Shown here in pieces: positions 47,677-56,803 of a stretch of 64,000 nt of DNA (position 1 is the first letter of the stretch; each line of letters opens with the position of its first letter). Where the stretch lies: positions 1 to 64,000 of the forward strand of contig JAEUKH010000012.1 in NCBI GenBank assembly GCA_016792845.1, given 5' to 3'. A model generated the notes under the pieces. The model was not told where the DNA came from. It searched no databases and worked only from the letters and a program-made list of their open reading frames with translations. Origin of the DNA: Myxococcales bacterium. GTDB taxonomy: Bacteria > Myxococcota_A > Polyangia > Polyangiales > Ga0077539. Made by a program: the position numbers and the translations under genes.

Positions 47677-50129
47677 GCACGCTGAAGACCTGGAGACTCC
47701 CCATCGGGGCAGCGCTCGGGGTGTTGCTGTCGAGCGGCGTGGCGGCGGGGCAAGACCTGTCGCGGGTGGGCTCCGACCTCGCGACGCTGGAGTCGCAGGC
47801 GGGCCGCTTCGATGAGACGCTCCGTGTGGCCAGCGCCGCGCGCCGCGGGCCCGAGGTCGAAGAGCGCTTCGCCGATGCAGAGCTGCTCTATCGGCTCCGT
47901 GATTATTCGCGCGCGGCGGTGCTTTTCACCGACATCGTTGACAACCACGCGAACACGCCGGCCTACCCGCAGGGGCTGTTCCTCCTGGCCGACTCGCTCT
48001 ACCAGGCGGGCGACCGTTTCGGCGCGCGGACGCGCTTCCGCGAGCTCCTGCGCCACGCCGGCGAGCCGCTCTTTCGGCCCTTCGTGCAGCGCGCCCTCGG
48101 CCGCCTCATCGAGATCGCCATCCGGCTCAACAACTACGACGGCGTCGACGAGTACTTCCGCCAGCTCGGTCAGATCGCCCCCTCTGAGGTCGAGGCGCAG
48201 ACCACCTACATCCGCGGCAAGTTTCTCTTTCTTCGCAACCCGCCCGACTACGAGGGGGCCCGTGCGGCCTTCGAGTCGATCCAGGCGCGGGCGCCGATCT
48301 ACCCCCAGGCGCGGTACTTCCTCGGCGTGATCCTGACGGCGCAGCAGCGCTACCCCGAGGCCATTGAGGCCTTTCAGCGGGTGCTTCAGATTCAGCCCGA
48401 GGGCAGCGAGCAGCAGCAGGTGCTCGACCTCGCGGCCCTCGCCGTCGGCCGCCTCCAGATCGAGCGTGAGAACTTCGACGCGGCCATCGAGGCCTACCAA
48501 GGCGTCGGCCGCGCGTCTCCCTTCTTCGACCGCGCCCTCTTCGAGCAGGCCTGGGCGTACATCAAGCTCGGTGACGCCGTGCGCGCCGAGCGTGCGCTTG
48601 AGATCCTCGCGATCTCGTCGCCCGACTCGCCCCTTCTGCCCGAGGGCAAGCTGCTTTGGGGCAATCTGCTCTTGCGAACGGGCCGCTTCGACCGCGCCCA
48701 GCAGGTGTTCGAAGAGGTCCGCGCGCAGTTCGGCCCGATCTACCAGCGGCTCAATCAAGCCAACGCCGCGGCCGATCCGCAGCGGTACTTTCAAGAGCTC
48801 GTGCGCTCGAACCTTCAGGTGTTTGATGCGTCGAGCTTCATCCCCCAAGAGGCCCTCGCGTGGGTGCGCCATGAGGGCACCCTCGACGACAGCCTGCGGG
48901 TGGTGAGCGACCTCAACGTCTGCCGCACCTATGTGCGCGAAGCCAGCGACCTCATCGACCGTCTGAACGCTGCGCTCAACGCGCCGTCACGGTCGCATGT
49001 GTTTCAAGACCTCTCGCGTGCGCGTCAGCGGGTGTGGCAGGTCGCGAACCGCTCGCTCCAGCTGCGCAACGAGGTCGCCGAGGCCCTCGACGCCTCAGCC
49101 GATGCGGGCAACGTCGAGTTGCAAGGTGTGATCTCGCAGCGCCGGGCGTTGGTGGCCCAGGTCGGGCGTATGCCCACCGACGACGACGGCCTCCGCCGCC
49201 GTGATCGGCAGGCTGAGAACGAACTCCAGACCCTCTCGCAGACCGTGCAGCGCACGCAGCAGCGGGTCGACGGGCTCGAAGCCATGGCGGTGGCCATCGA
49301 GCGCTACCTCGCCGACCCCGCCCACCAGGCGCCGGGGCTCGACCGGGCGCAGCTCCAGCAAGAGCTGACCCAGCAGCGGGCCGCGGCGAACGGGTACCGC
49401 GAGCGCATCGCCCAGCTTCGTCGGATGATCTCTCAGGCCCGCTCTCAGATCGGCCCGGGCGACCCACGGTATGCTCACGACGTCGAGCTTCGGGCGCAGG
49501 TCGTCGATCTCATTCGACGTGAAGTTGACATCTTGCGCAACGCAGGCCGCGTGACCCCCGAGGTTGACAGTCTGTTGCGGCGCCTCGACGCGCTCGACAC
49601 CGCGGTGAACCAGTTCGACGAGCGGGTCAACGCGCAGGTCGATCAGCGCATCGGCGCCATTCGGCAGCAGGTGGTCGACGAAGAGCGCCGCGTGGCCAAC
49701 TACCGCGACCGGCTCGGCTCGCTCGAGCACGAGGCCGAAGACGTCGTGGGCAACCTGATTCTGCGGCAGTTTCGCGATGTTCAGGTGCAGTTCTATCAGA
49801 TCGTGATGCGCGCTGACCTCGGCCTCGTCGACGTGGCCTGGGAGCAGCGCGAAGAGCACAACAACCGCGCGCGCATGCTGGCCGAAGAGCAGAACCGCGA
49901 AATCTCGGCGTTGAACGACGAGTTCACCGAGGTCACCGAGGGCGCGCCGGTCGACAGCCAGAGCGGCGCGCGACCGAGCGCCGCGACGCCTGCGCCGGGT
50001 GCGACGCCCGCGCCGACTCCGACTCCAGCACCGGGCTCACCTGCGCCCGGTTCGTCACCCGCACCGACGCCGGGCGTGCCGGGTGGCGCTGCGACGGCGC
50101 CCACCGCGCCGCAGGGGCAGACTCCATGA
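47673..50129 (+). CDS. Large periplasmic TPR protein with central coiled coils
   Basis: 818 residues. The signal peptide MSTLKTWRLPIGAALGVLLS ends near SGVAAG. Residues 50-340 hold TPR-like repeats: RFADAELLYRLRDYSRAAVL, PAYPQGLFLLADSLYQAGDR, QARYFLGVILTAQQRYPEAI, EAFQRVLQIQPEGSEQQQVL and ALFEQAWAYIKLGDAVRAER. Residues 400-760 are long helices and coiled coil (RRDRQAENELQTLSQTVQRT, VDEERRVANYRDRLGSLEHE). The tail is Pro/Ala-rich (PAPGATPAPTPTPAPGSPA). Such TPR giants are typical of the periplasmic part of myxobacterial gliding and related envelope machines. The start is coupled to the upstream gene and the stop to the next (ATGA overlaps both). Confidence 0.82.
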   Translation: MSTLKTWRLPIGAALGVLLSSGVAAGQDLSRVGSDLATLESQAGRFDETLRVASAARRGPEVEERFADAELLYRLRDYSRAAVLFTDIVDNHANTPAYPQGLFLLADSLYQAGDRFGARTRFRELLRHAGEPLFRPFVQRALGRLIEIAIRLNNYDGVDEYFRQLGQIAPSEVEAQTTYIRGKFLFLRNPPDYEGARAAFESIQARAPIYPQARYFLGVILTAQQRYPEAIEAFQRVLQIQPEGSEQQQVLDLAALAVGRLQIERENFDAAIEAYQGVGRASPFFDRALFEQAWAYIKLGDAVRAERALEILAISSPDSPLLPEGKLLWGNLLLRTGRFDRAQQVFEEVRAQFGPIYQRLNQANAAADPQRYFQELVRSNLQVFDASSFIPQEALAWVRHEGTLDDSLRVVSDLNVCRTYVREASDLIDRLNAALNAPSRSHVFQDLSRARQRVWQVANRSLQLRNEVAEALDASADAGNVELQGVISQRRALVAQVGRMPTDDDGLRRRDRQAENELQTLSQTVQRTQQRVDGLEAMAVAIERYLADPAHQAPGLDRAQLQQELTQQRAAANGYRERIAQLRRMISQARSQIGPGDPRYAHDVELRAQVVDLIRREVDILRNAGRVTPEVDSLLRRLDALDTAVNQFDERVNAQVDQRIGAIRQQVVDEERRVANYRDRLGSLEHEAEDVVGNLILRQFRDVQVQFYQIVMRADLGLVDVAWEQREEHNNRARMLAEEQNREISALNDEFTEVTEGAPVDSQSGARPSAATPAPGATPAPTPTPAPGSPAPGSSPAPTPGVPGGAATAPTAPQGQTP

Positions 50130-53100
50130 AGATCGTCAATCGCTTGCGATGGGTCGGGCTGCTCCTGACCGTGCTCGCGCTCGTTCATCCTACGGCCTTC
50201 GCGCAGCCGCGCACCGACGCCGACGCCGGGGCCCCTGCGACGCCCGACGCCGCGGTGCTCACCGCTGGCGCGCCCGACCCGGCTTCGACGCCCGAGCCGC
50301 GCCCCGCGCCGACGCCCGCTGCAACTCCGTCAGCGCCGACCGACGCGGTCTTCGGCAGCGGCTCGTCTCAGCAGACGGTGGCCCCGCGGCCTGCCCGCAC
50401 CGCGCAACAGGTCGAGGAGTTTCGCACCCTCGAGAACGAGGTGATGGGCTTCCTTGAGCGCGGGGGTCGCTTCCGCGACAGCATCAACGGGCTCCTCTCG
50501 CGCCATCACGACCGTCAGCTTGCGCGTCTCCGCGCGGGCTTTGACCGTCAGATCGCGGCCGAGCGTACGGCCGAGGGCGAGGCCCGTCGGCACGCCATCG
50601 ACGTGTTCTTGCGCTTCCTCGAGACTTACCCCGAAGACGCCGAGCGCACGCCCGACGTGATGTTTCGTCTGGCCGAGCTCTACTTCGACGAGTCTGCGTA
50701 CGCCAAGCTCGAAGCCGACGAGCGCGCCGACCAGATGCGCAACGAGCGCCTGGCCCAGGGGTTGCCGACCGAAGACATCCAGTCGACGCCGGTCGATTAC
50801 CGCTGCTCGGTGCTGCTCTACCGCCACATCGTGACGCGCTTCCCGCGCTTCCGGCTGCAAGACTCGACGCACTATCTCCTCGGCTGGGTGCTGAAAGAGA
50901 TGGGCCACGAAGACGAGGCGATGACCTCGTACCGCGGGCTCGTGTGCCCGTCGCGCTTTCACTACGAGGGCGAGCACGGCTTCGACCTCGCGGCGCCGCT
51001 CCAGCCTGTCGATCAGCCCGTGATCTGCGGCCGACTCTTTGACATCTTGCGCCCCCGGGCGCCGCAGTTGATGAGCCCCGCGCCCGCGGTCGAGTCAGAC
51101 GCCGGGGTCGCGCCCGCGGCGCCCTACGTCGCGCCTCCGGCCAACGACACCATCGCCATCCCCACGGATTACGCGCAGTGTCAGCCGCTCAACGGGCCGA
51201 ACAACCAGCCCTCGCGGTACGCGGGTGAGACCTGGTACTTCATCGGCGACTACCACTTCGACAACGCGCGCGACGACGAGGGCAACGCGCTCTCGATCGC
51301 GGCGTACCAGGCCTCGATGCGCGCGAGCGAGCGGCGTCGGCCGGTGGTTCAGGGCGGTCGCACGCCCACCGCGGCGATTCAAGGCGCCGGGCAGACCGCG
51401 AACGAGCAGCCCGAGGCCGCGCGGGCGCAGTTTGACCCGCAGATCGAGTACGGGCAGTTCTGGTCGAAGGCGCTCTACAAGATCGGCTGGGCCTTCTTCA
51501 GGATGACCAACGGGTACCCCGCGGCGTTGCGTAACTTCGCGTACCTGCTTGATTATTACGACTTCGTCGGCGCCGAAGCGGCGGCCCAGGGCAACCGCAC
51601 CGACACCCTGAAGTGGGTGGGCGTGATCTTCACCGAGTCTGAGTGGGGCATCGGCGCGGGTGACGAGGCGTCGCGGTGTCAGCAAGTGGTCGATCAGGTC
51701 GCGCACCCGCCGTCTGATGCGCCGCGGCCCTTTGACTGCTCGGGCATCATTCGGATCGTGTCTCCGGCCGACGCGATGTCGATCGCCACGGCGCGCGAAG
51801 GCACCGCGCGGGCGACGCCGGTGCCGGGGCGGCCCGCGTACATTGCCCAAGACCGCCCGTGGACGCCCGAGGCGTACCTTGAGCTGGCGAACAACTACTT
51901 CCAGCAGACGAAGTATTACGAAGCGATCACGCTCTATCGCATCTTCCTCCAACTGTACCCGTTGCACTTCCGTGCGCCGCGGGTGGCTGAGAGCATCGCG
52001 ATCGCGTACGAACGGCAGCGGCAGTTCGACCAAGCCATCGCGGCCCGCGGTCGCCTCGCGCAGTTCACCGAAGGCAGCGCCTGGTGGAACAGCAACAACA
52101 ACCACCCCGACGCGCAGCGCGAAGCCGACATGGTGGCGCGCAACAGCCTCCACGACACGGCGATCTTGCATCACCAGAACGCCGGGCGCCTCCGTCAAGA
52201 GGCCGCCCAACTCGCGGCCCGCGCGCGCACCCTCACCGGCGCCGAGCAGGTGACCGCGCTGCAGAGCGCGAGCGAGCGGCTCCGTTCGGCGAACGAAGAG
52301 TACCAGGCCGCGGTGCTCGCCTACGGGCAGTTCATTCAGAACTACCCCAACGACGAGGCCGCGTACGAGTTCCGCTACAACCGTGCCGACGCGCTGTACT
52401 GGTCGCGCCGTTACGACGAAGCGGCGCGCGCCTACGGTGAGGTCCGCGAGTCAAACGAGAACGATCAGTACCTCGCGCCCGCGGCCTACATGGCTGTGAA
52501 GTCGCAAGAGCTTCACGTTCGCAACCTCGCCCAGCGACGCCAGCTCGACCCGTGCCTCGCCGTGCGCGCGGGCATCGCGCCTGCCGATCTGGTCGACGAC
52601 ACGGGTGCGACGCTCCTCACGGGCGACCAGGCCGCGAGCTGCGTCAACCCGCCGACCTCGGGTGCGCCCGGGGCCAACGACGGGCAGTCGATCTCTGAGC
52701 TGACCGTCCCCGAACCGGTGCGCGACCTCATGGCCGCGCGCATCGCGTACGCGCAGCGTGTGCCGGGCAACCTCGACAACGCCAGCGCCCTCCGTGACGT
52801 GGTTCAGGTCGACGACGAGCATCCTGAGAACAACCCGCCGTATCGGCCGAAATTCGCGTATCTCAACGCGCGCACCCTGATGCGCTTCGGGCACATCGGC
52901 GGCAACGAGGGGGCCGAGCAGCTCTACCGCAACATCCTGCGGGTGTACTGCCAAGACCGCACGGTGGCCGGGGCGACCTTCGCCGACCTCAACAACATCA
53001 TGGTGCTTCAGAACCGCCAAGATGACCTTGAGGCCCTCGCGCGCGAGCAGACCCAATCGACCTGTCAGGGCGTCGACACCAACGTGGCCGGCGGCATCTT

Positions 53101-54616
53101 GACCGATGCGCGCTTCAGGCACGCGATGGACGTCTACCGTCAGGCGGAGCGCGCCCCCGCGAGCGAGGCCGTCGCGCTCTACGAGCGTGCGGCGACGGAG
53201 ATGCAAGAGGCGGTGAACGCCAACCGGCAGCACCCGCAGGCCGCGCTCGCGATGTTCTACACGGCCCTCGCGTACGAGCGCACCAACCGATTCGACACCG
53301 CGACGCAGACGTACATTCGGATCATCCAGGATTACAACAACACCCGCAGCGCATCGGGTGATGAGCTCGCGGGCGAGAACCTCGCGCAGCGCATCAACAT
53401 CTTGGAGCAGTCGAACTTCCGCGCGGCGGTGAACCTTGAGCGCATCTTCGACTACGACCGCTCGTTGCAGTACTACGGCAACGTGGTGAACGACGCGCGC
53501 TTTGCCAACGCCGAGGGGCATGGCGAGCACGTCCATGACGCGCTGGCGTCGATCGCGCTGACGAACACGAACCTCGCGCGGTGGTCGGCGGCCCGCACGG
53601 CGTGGCAGAACTTCTTGCCGCGGGCGAACGCGGGTCGTGAGCGCGCGGAGGCAGAGTTCCGCGTGGCTGAGATCCCGTACCGGGCCGGCAACTGGTCTGA
53701 GGCCGTGAGCTCGCTGCAAGACTATCTGCGCCGCGCGACGTCGAGCGCCGACAACGCGCAGTTTCGCGTGCAGGCGCAGTACAACATCGCCCTCGCGTAC
53801 CAGCGTCAGGGCAACGCCACGCAGTACCGCCGCGCGCTCCGCGAGGTGGTGACGGTCTTCCAGGCGACGGGGCAGCAGCCCGGCTCGACCGCGGCGGCCT
53901 GGGCCGCAGAGGCGCTCTTCCGCGACCTCGACGACCAGACCACGGAGTTCCGCCGTAACCAGTTTCAGCGTGGCGAACCGACGGCGCTCCGGGCGCAGCT
54001 TGAGACCTTCAAGACGCAGCTCCGGGCCATCGACGAGTCGGCGCGTCGCATCGTCGCCCTTCGCGGCGGCGAGTACTCGGTGGGCGCGTTGGTTCGCCAA
54101 GGCCAGGCCCACGAGCACCTCGCGCAGCAAGAGCGTCGCATCGCTGACCTCGTGGTGATCCCCCGGGCCGATCAGCAGCGCCTCGCGCAGGCCGAGCAGC
54201 AGATCGCGCGGCTCCGCTCTGCGGCCGACCAGCTTGAGCGGGTGAACCGTCAAGACCAGGCCGACCGCATTCGGCAGCAGGCCGATGAGCTCGAGCAGCG
54301 GCTCAACGATCAGCGTTCGGCCCAGACCACGCAGGTGCAGCAGGCCTTTGACCAAGAGGCCGACGCTGAGACGCAGCTCGCGATCATCAACTACGGCACG
54401 GCCATTCACACGGCCCGCTCGAACAACATCCCGACGCAGTTCTCGGCCGAGGCGCTGCGGCAGCTCCGCTCGGAAGACAACCAGCGCCTCCAGGAGCAGG
54501 CCCTGACCCAGCAGCGGGCCTTCCCGTATCAGCCGGGGATGTTCAACGGCGGCGCCCCGGGTGCCGTGCTCCAACAGCAGACTCCGGTGGCCGCACCGGG
54601 GATCGCCCGCGACTGA
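50126..54616 (+). CDS. Giant periplasmic TPR protein, 1,496 residues
   Basis: A signal peptide (MKIVNRLRWVGLLLTVLALV, cut near TAFA) is followed by a Pro/Ala linker. Tetratricopeptide-like helical repeats run from about 120 to 1250: RRHAIDVFLRFLETYPEDAE, PDVMFRLAELYFDESAYAKL, SVLLYRHIVTRFPRFRLQDS, PEAYLELANNYFQQTKYYEA, AAVLAYGQFIQNYPNDEAAY, QAALAMFYTALAYERTNRFD and EAEFRVAEIPYRAGNWSEAV. A coiled coil near 1320-1430 (QIARLRSAADQLERVNRQDQ) and a low-complexity Gln tail end the protein. The composition resembles AgmK/GltI-type giants, though it is shorter than those. It is the largest product of the operon and presumably a scaffold spanning or lining the periplasm. The start overlaps the previous stop. 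Confidence 0.82.
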   Translation: MKIVNRLRWVGLLLTVLALVHPTAFAQPRTDADAGAPATPDAAVLTAGAPDPASTPEPRPAPTPAATPSAPTDAVFGSGSSQQTVAPRPARTAQQVEEFRTLENEVMGFLERGGRFRDSINGLLSRHHDRQLARLRAGFDRQIAAERTAEGEARRHAIDVFLRFLETYPEDAERTPDVMFRLAELYFDESAYAKLEADERADQMRNERLAQGLPTEDIQSTPVDYRCSVLLYRHIVTRFPRFRLQDSTHYLLGWVLKEMGHEDEAMTSYRGLVCPSRFHYEGEHGFDLAAPLQPVDQPVICGRLFDILRPRAPQLMSPAPAVESDAGVAPAAPYVAPPANDTIAIPTDYAQCQPLNGPNNQPSRYAGETWYFIGDYHFDNARDDEGNALSIAAYQASMRASERRRPVVQGGRTPTAAIQGAGQTANEQPEAARAQFDPQIEYGQFWSKALYKIGWAFFRMTNGYPAALRNFAYLLDYYDFVGAEAAAQGNRTDTLKWVGVIFTESEWGIGAGDEASRCQQVVDQVAHPPSDAPRPFDCSGIIRIVSPADAMSIATAREGTARATPVPGRPAYIAQDRPWTPEAYLELANNYFQQTKYYEAITLYRIFLQLYPLHFRAPRVAESIAIAYERQRQFDQAIAARGRLAQFTEGSAWWNSNNNHPDAQREADMVARNSLHDTAILHHQNAGRLRQEAAQLAARARTLTGAEQVTALQSASERLRSANEEYQAAVLAYGQFIQNYPNDEAAYEFRYNRADALYWSRRYDEAARAYGEVRESNENDQYLAPAAYMAVKSQELHVRNLAQRRQLDPCLAVRAGIAPADLVDDTGATLLTGDQAASCVNPPTSGAPGANDGQSISELTVPEPVRDLMAARIAYAQRVPGNLDNASALRDVVQVDDEHPENNPPYRPKFAYLNARTLMRFGHIGGNEGAEQLYRNILRVYCQDRTVAGATFADLNNIMVLQNRQDDLEALAREQTQSTCQGVDTNVAGGILTDARFRHAMDVYRQAERAPASEAVALYERAATEMQEAVNANRQHPQAALAMFYTALAYERTNRFDTATQTYIRIIQDYNNTRSASGDELAGENLAQRINILEQSNFRAAVNLERIFDYDRSLQYYGNVVNDARFANAEGHGEHVHDALASIALTNTNLARWSAARTAWQNFLPRANAGRERAEAEFRVAEIPYRAGNWSEAVSSLQDYLRRATSSADNAQFRVQAQYNIALAYQRQGNATQYRRALREVVTVFQATGQQPGSTAAAWAAEALFRDLDDQTTEFRRNQFQRGEPTALRAQLETFKTQLRAIDESARRIVALRGGEYSVGALVRQGQAHEHLAQQERRIADLVVIPRADQQRLAQAEQQIARLRSAADQLERVNRQDQADRIRQQADELEQRLNDQRSAQTTQVQQAFDQEADAETQLAIINYGTAIHTARSNNIPTQFSAEALRQLRSEDNQRLQEQALTQQRAFPYQPGMFNGGAPGAVLQQQTPVAAPGIARD

Positions 54617-54627
54617 GAGGCTCACTG

Positions 54628-56184
54628 ATGTACTCGTCTCGCATCTCACTCTCGCTGGCCTTCGTGCTGAGCCTCCTCGGGGCGGCGTGTTCGTCGAACG
54701 ACAGCGCGAGCAGCACCCAGACCCCGTCGCGCGCCACCAGCTCGGGCAGCGAGCGGAGCGGTCGTACCCCGGATGCGGGCACCACCGCCGAGCCGCTGGC
54801 CGAGTCTGCGACGCGCACCACGCCGCCGCCGCCTCCGACCGCGCCGACGCCTCCACCGCCTGCGGCCCCCACGGCCCCCGCGGCACCTCCTGTCGAGACC
54901 GCTGCGGCCGCGCCAGGGGCGAACACGCGCGCCTTGTCGGGCTCGGCCCAAGCCTACTTTCAGCAGGGGGTCGAGGCGGCGGGGCGCGGGCAGCTTGAGC
55001 CCGCCGCGCAGAACTTTCAGCAGGCCCTCGACGCTGACCCGCGCGCCGCACAGGCGGCCTACAACCTCGGCGTGATCGCCGAGCGCCAAGGCAACGACGC
55101 GCAAGCCGAGAGCTTCTATCAGCGCGCGATCAGCATCCAGCAAGACTACGACCGCGCGGTGGTGGCGCGGTGCCGCATGCTGCTTCGGCAGCGGCGAAAC
55201 GGCGACGCCCTCACCTTCGCGCAAGGGGTGGCCCGCAACAACCCGCGCAGCGCGCCCCTTCGGGCTGAGTACGCGCGCATGCTGGTGCTCAACAACCGCG
55301 CCCCCGAGGGCATCGAAGAGGCGCGTCAGGTGTTGCGCTTCGACGAGCGCAACGTGCCCGCGAAGCTCGCGGTGGCCGAGGCCTACCGGGCGCAGGGCCG
55401 CCTCGACCTCGCGCTCTACATCGTGAACGACCTCATCAACGGCTCAGACCCCAATCACCCGGAGTCAGGGGCAGGGGTGAGCAACGCCGAGGTGCAGCAC
55501 CTCCGCGGGCTCTTGCAGATCGAGGTCGAGCGCAACGTGGCCGCTGCGATTCGCTCGTTCTCGCGGGCCGTCGAGCTCGCGCCCGACTTCGCAGAGGCGC
55601 GCAACAACCTCGGGATCCAGTACCTTCAGGCGGGCAACTACGAGCAGGCCAACGAGCAGCTCGCGGCCACCGTGGCGCTCGCGCCGGGGTGGGCCAAGGG
55701 TCACCTCAACTACGGCGACGCGCTCCGCGCGATGGGGCAGTTCGACCGGGCGACGGCCGAGTTTGCGCGCGTTCAGCAGCTCGACCCCTCGATGGTCGAG
55801 GTTCACTACAACTACGCGAGGCTCTACCTCGATCAGTCGCGCACCGTCACTGGTAGCGCCGTCGATGACCTCACGCGCAAGGTTCAGCTCTTGCAGCAGG
55901 CGCAGGGGGCCTTCACCCGGTACCGCGAGACCCGCGGCTCGGCCTTTGCGACCGACAGCCGTCGCGAAGACGTCGAAGGCCAGCTCACGACCATCTCTCA
56001 GCAGCTTGAGCGCACCAACCGCGCGCTTGAGCGCGCGCGCCGCAACGCCAACCGCACCGCAGCGACCCCTGCCGCGGCGCCCGCAGCGACCCCCGCGGCG
56101 ACCCCTGCGCCCGCTGACGCACCGGCTCCGGCGGCGCCTGCGGCTCCGGCGCCCGATGCGGCCACCCCGCCCGCGACCAACTGA
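54628..56184 (+). CDS. TPR lipoprotein
   Basis: 518 residues. MYSSRISLSLAFVLSLLGAA with Cys is a lipoprotein signal (lipobox LGAAC); Ser at +2/+3 suggests outer-membrane sorting by E. coli rules. A Pro/Ala linker (about 60-100) precedes TPR units: ARALSGSAQAYFQQGVEAAG is the lead-in, then RAAQAAYNLGVIAERQGNDA, ESFYQRAISIQQDYDRAVVA, EYARMLVLNNRAPEGIEEAR, AKLAVAEAYRAQGRLDLALY, EARNNLGIQYLQAGNYEQAN, KGHLNYGDALRAMGQFDRAT and VEVHYNYARLYLDQSRTVTG. The C-terminal helix (about 415-465) is charged, followed by an Ala/Pro tail. GltE-like lipid-anchored TPR proteins have this layout. It starts 11 bp after the giant TPR gene. Confidence 0.82.
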   Translation: MYSSRISLSLAFVLSLLGAACSSNDSASSTQTPSRATSSGSERSGRTPDAGTTAEPLAESATRTTPPPPPTAPTPPPPAAPTAPAAPPVETAAAAPGANTRALSGSAQAYFQQGVEAAGRGQLEPAAQNFQQALDADPRAAQAAYNLGVIAERQGNDAQAESFYQRAISIQQDYDRAVVARCRMLLRQRRNGDALTFAQGVARNNPRSAPLRAEYARMLVLNNRAPEGIEEARQVLRFDERNVPAKLAVAEAYRAQGRLDLALYIVNDLINGSDPNHPESGAGVSNAEVQHLRGLLQIEVERNVAAAIRSFSRAVELAPDFAEARNNLGIQYLQAGNYEQANEQLAATVALAPGWAKGHLNYGDALRAMGQFDRATAEFARVQQLDPSMVEVHYNYARLYLDQSRTVTGSAVDDLTRKVQLLQQAQGAFTRYRETRGSAFATDSRREDVEGQLTTISQQLERTNRALERARRNANRTAATPAAAPAATPAATPAPADAPAPAAPAAPAPDAATPPATN

Positions 56185-56425
56185 CTTTCTGCGCTGACAT
56201 CGCTGGCGAGAACTTTTCGTCGCCCGCGGTGTCAGAGGGTGACCCGAGGGTGTGTCATCGGGGCGCGGGCTGTGGCGCGGCGACGGTGAGTTTCGATGTT
56301 CAGGCCTGGTGCGACGGGGTACACTCTGCGGGCTGATGGTGTGTGAGCGCTTTTTACAACTGAGACCAAGCACCATCGCCTGTCGGGCGTTGAAGCTTCA
56401 GACGGCAGACAGAGGAGAGAGAGCG

Positions 56426-56749
56426 ATGCAGACGGCGAAGAAGATGGGCTTGCGCTTCGCGGTGATCGCAGGGGTGTTGAGCGCGCCGCTCGTGGCGTCG
56501 GCCCAGCCTGCGCCGACCCCGGCGGCGACGCCTGCCAACAGCGAAAACGTGCAGGCCACGGTGCGCAACGAGAACGGGCGGCGGGTCTATGTGGCCAGCA
56601 CCGTGATCGACGTGCGCGGCGAGATTCAGCGCCCCTACGCCTTCTCGGTGTCGGGCCGTTCGAGCCTGGGGTACAGCTATTTTGAGCAGCCGGTTCACTT
56701 CGTTCAAGAGATCCTTGAGTCGGTGCGACGGGCGCCGTTCAAGCCTTGA
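56426..56749 (+). CDS. Small secreted protein of the TPR operon, 107 residues
   Basis: The start is ATG 56426, preceded by GGAGAGAGAG as ribosome-binding site; the frame's earlier start would lose the signal peptide. MQTAKKMGLRFAVIAGVLSA is the signal, cut after VASA. The mature part is about 80 residues: AQPAPTPAATPANSENVQAT, then NENGRRVYVASTVIDVRGEI, QRPYAFSVSGRSSLGYSYFE, QPVHFVQEILESVRRAPF. It ends in a short amphipathic helix. I recognise no family. It stands between the TPR lipoprotein (241-bp gap with no other gene) and the AgmX-type protein (54 bp), so it is probably an accessory part of the same complex. Confidence 0.65.
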   Translation: MQTAKKMGLRFAVIAGVLSAPLVASAQPAPTPAATPANSENVQATVRNENGRRVYVASTVIDVRGEIQRPYAFSVSGRSSLGYSYFEQPVHFVQEILESVRRAPFKP

Positions 56750-56803
56750 GCGTGTGGGTTGGCTGAGTTTCGAGCGGTCTAGAGAGTCGACGGAGGCGGT
56801 ACG

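Noticed and set aside
52451..55051. 866-codon minus-strand frame across the TPR genes
   Set aside because: Arg/Leu/Val-rich antisense frame without motifs, lying over two well supported TPR genes.
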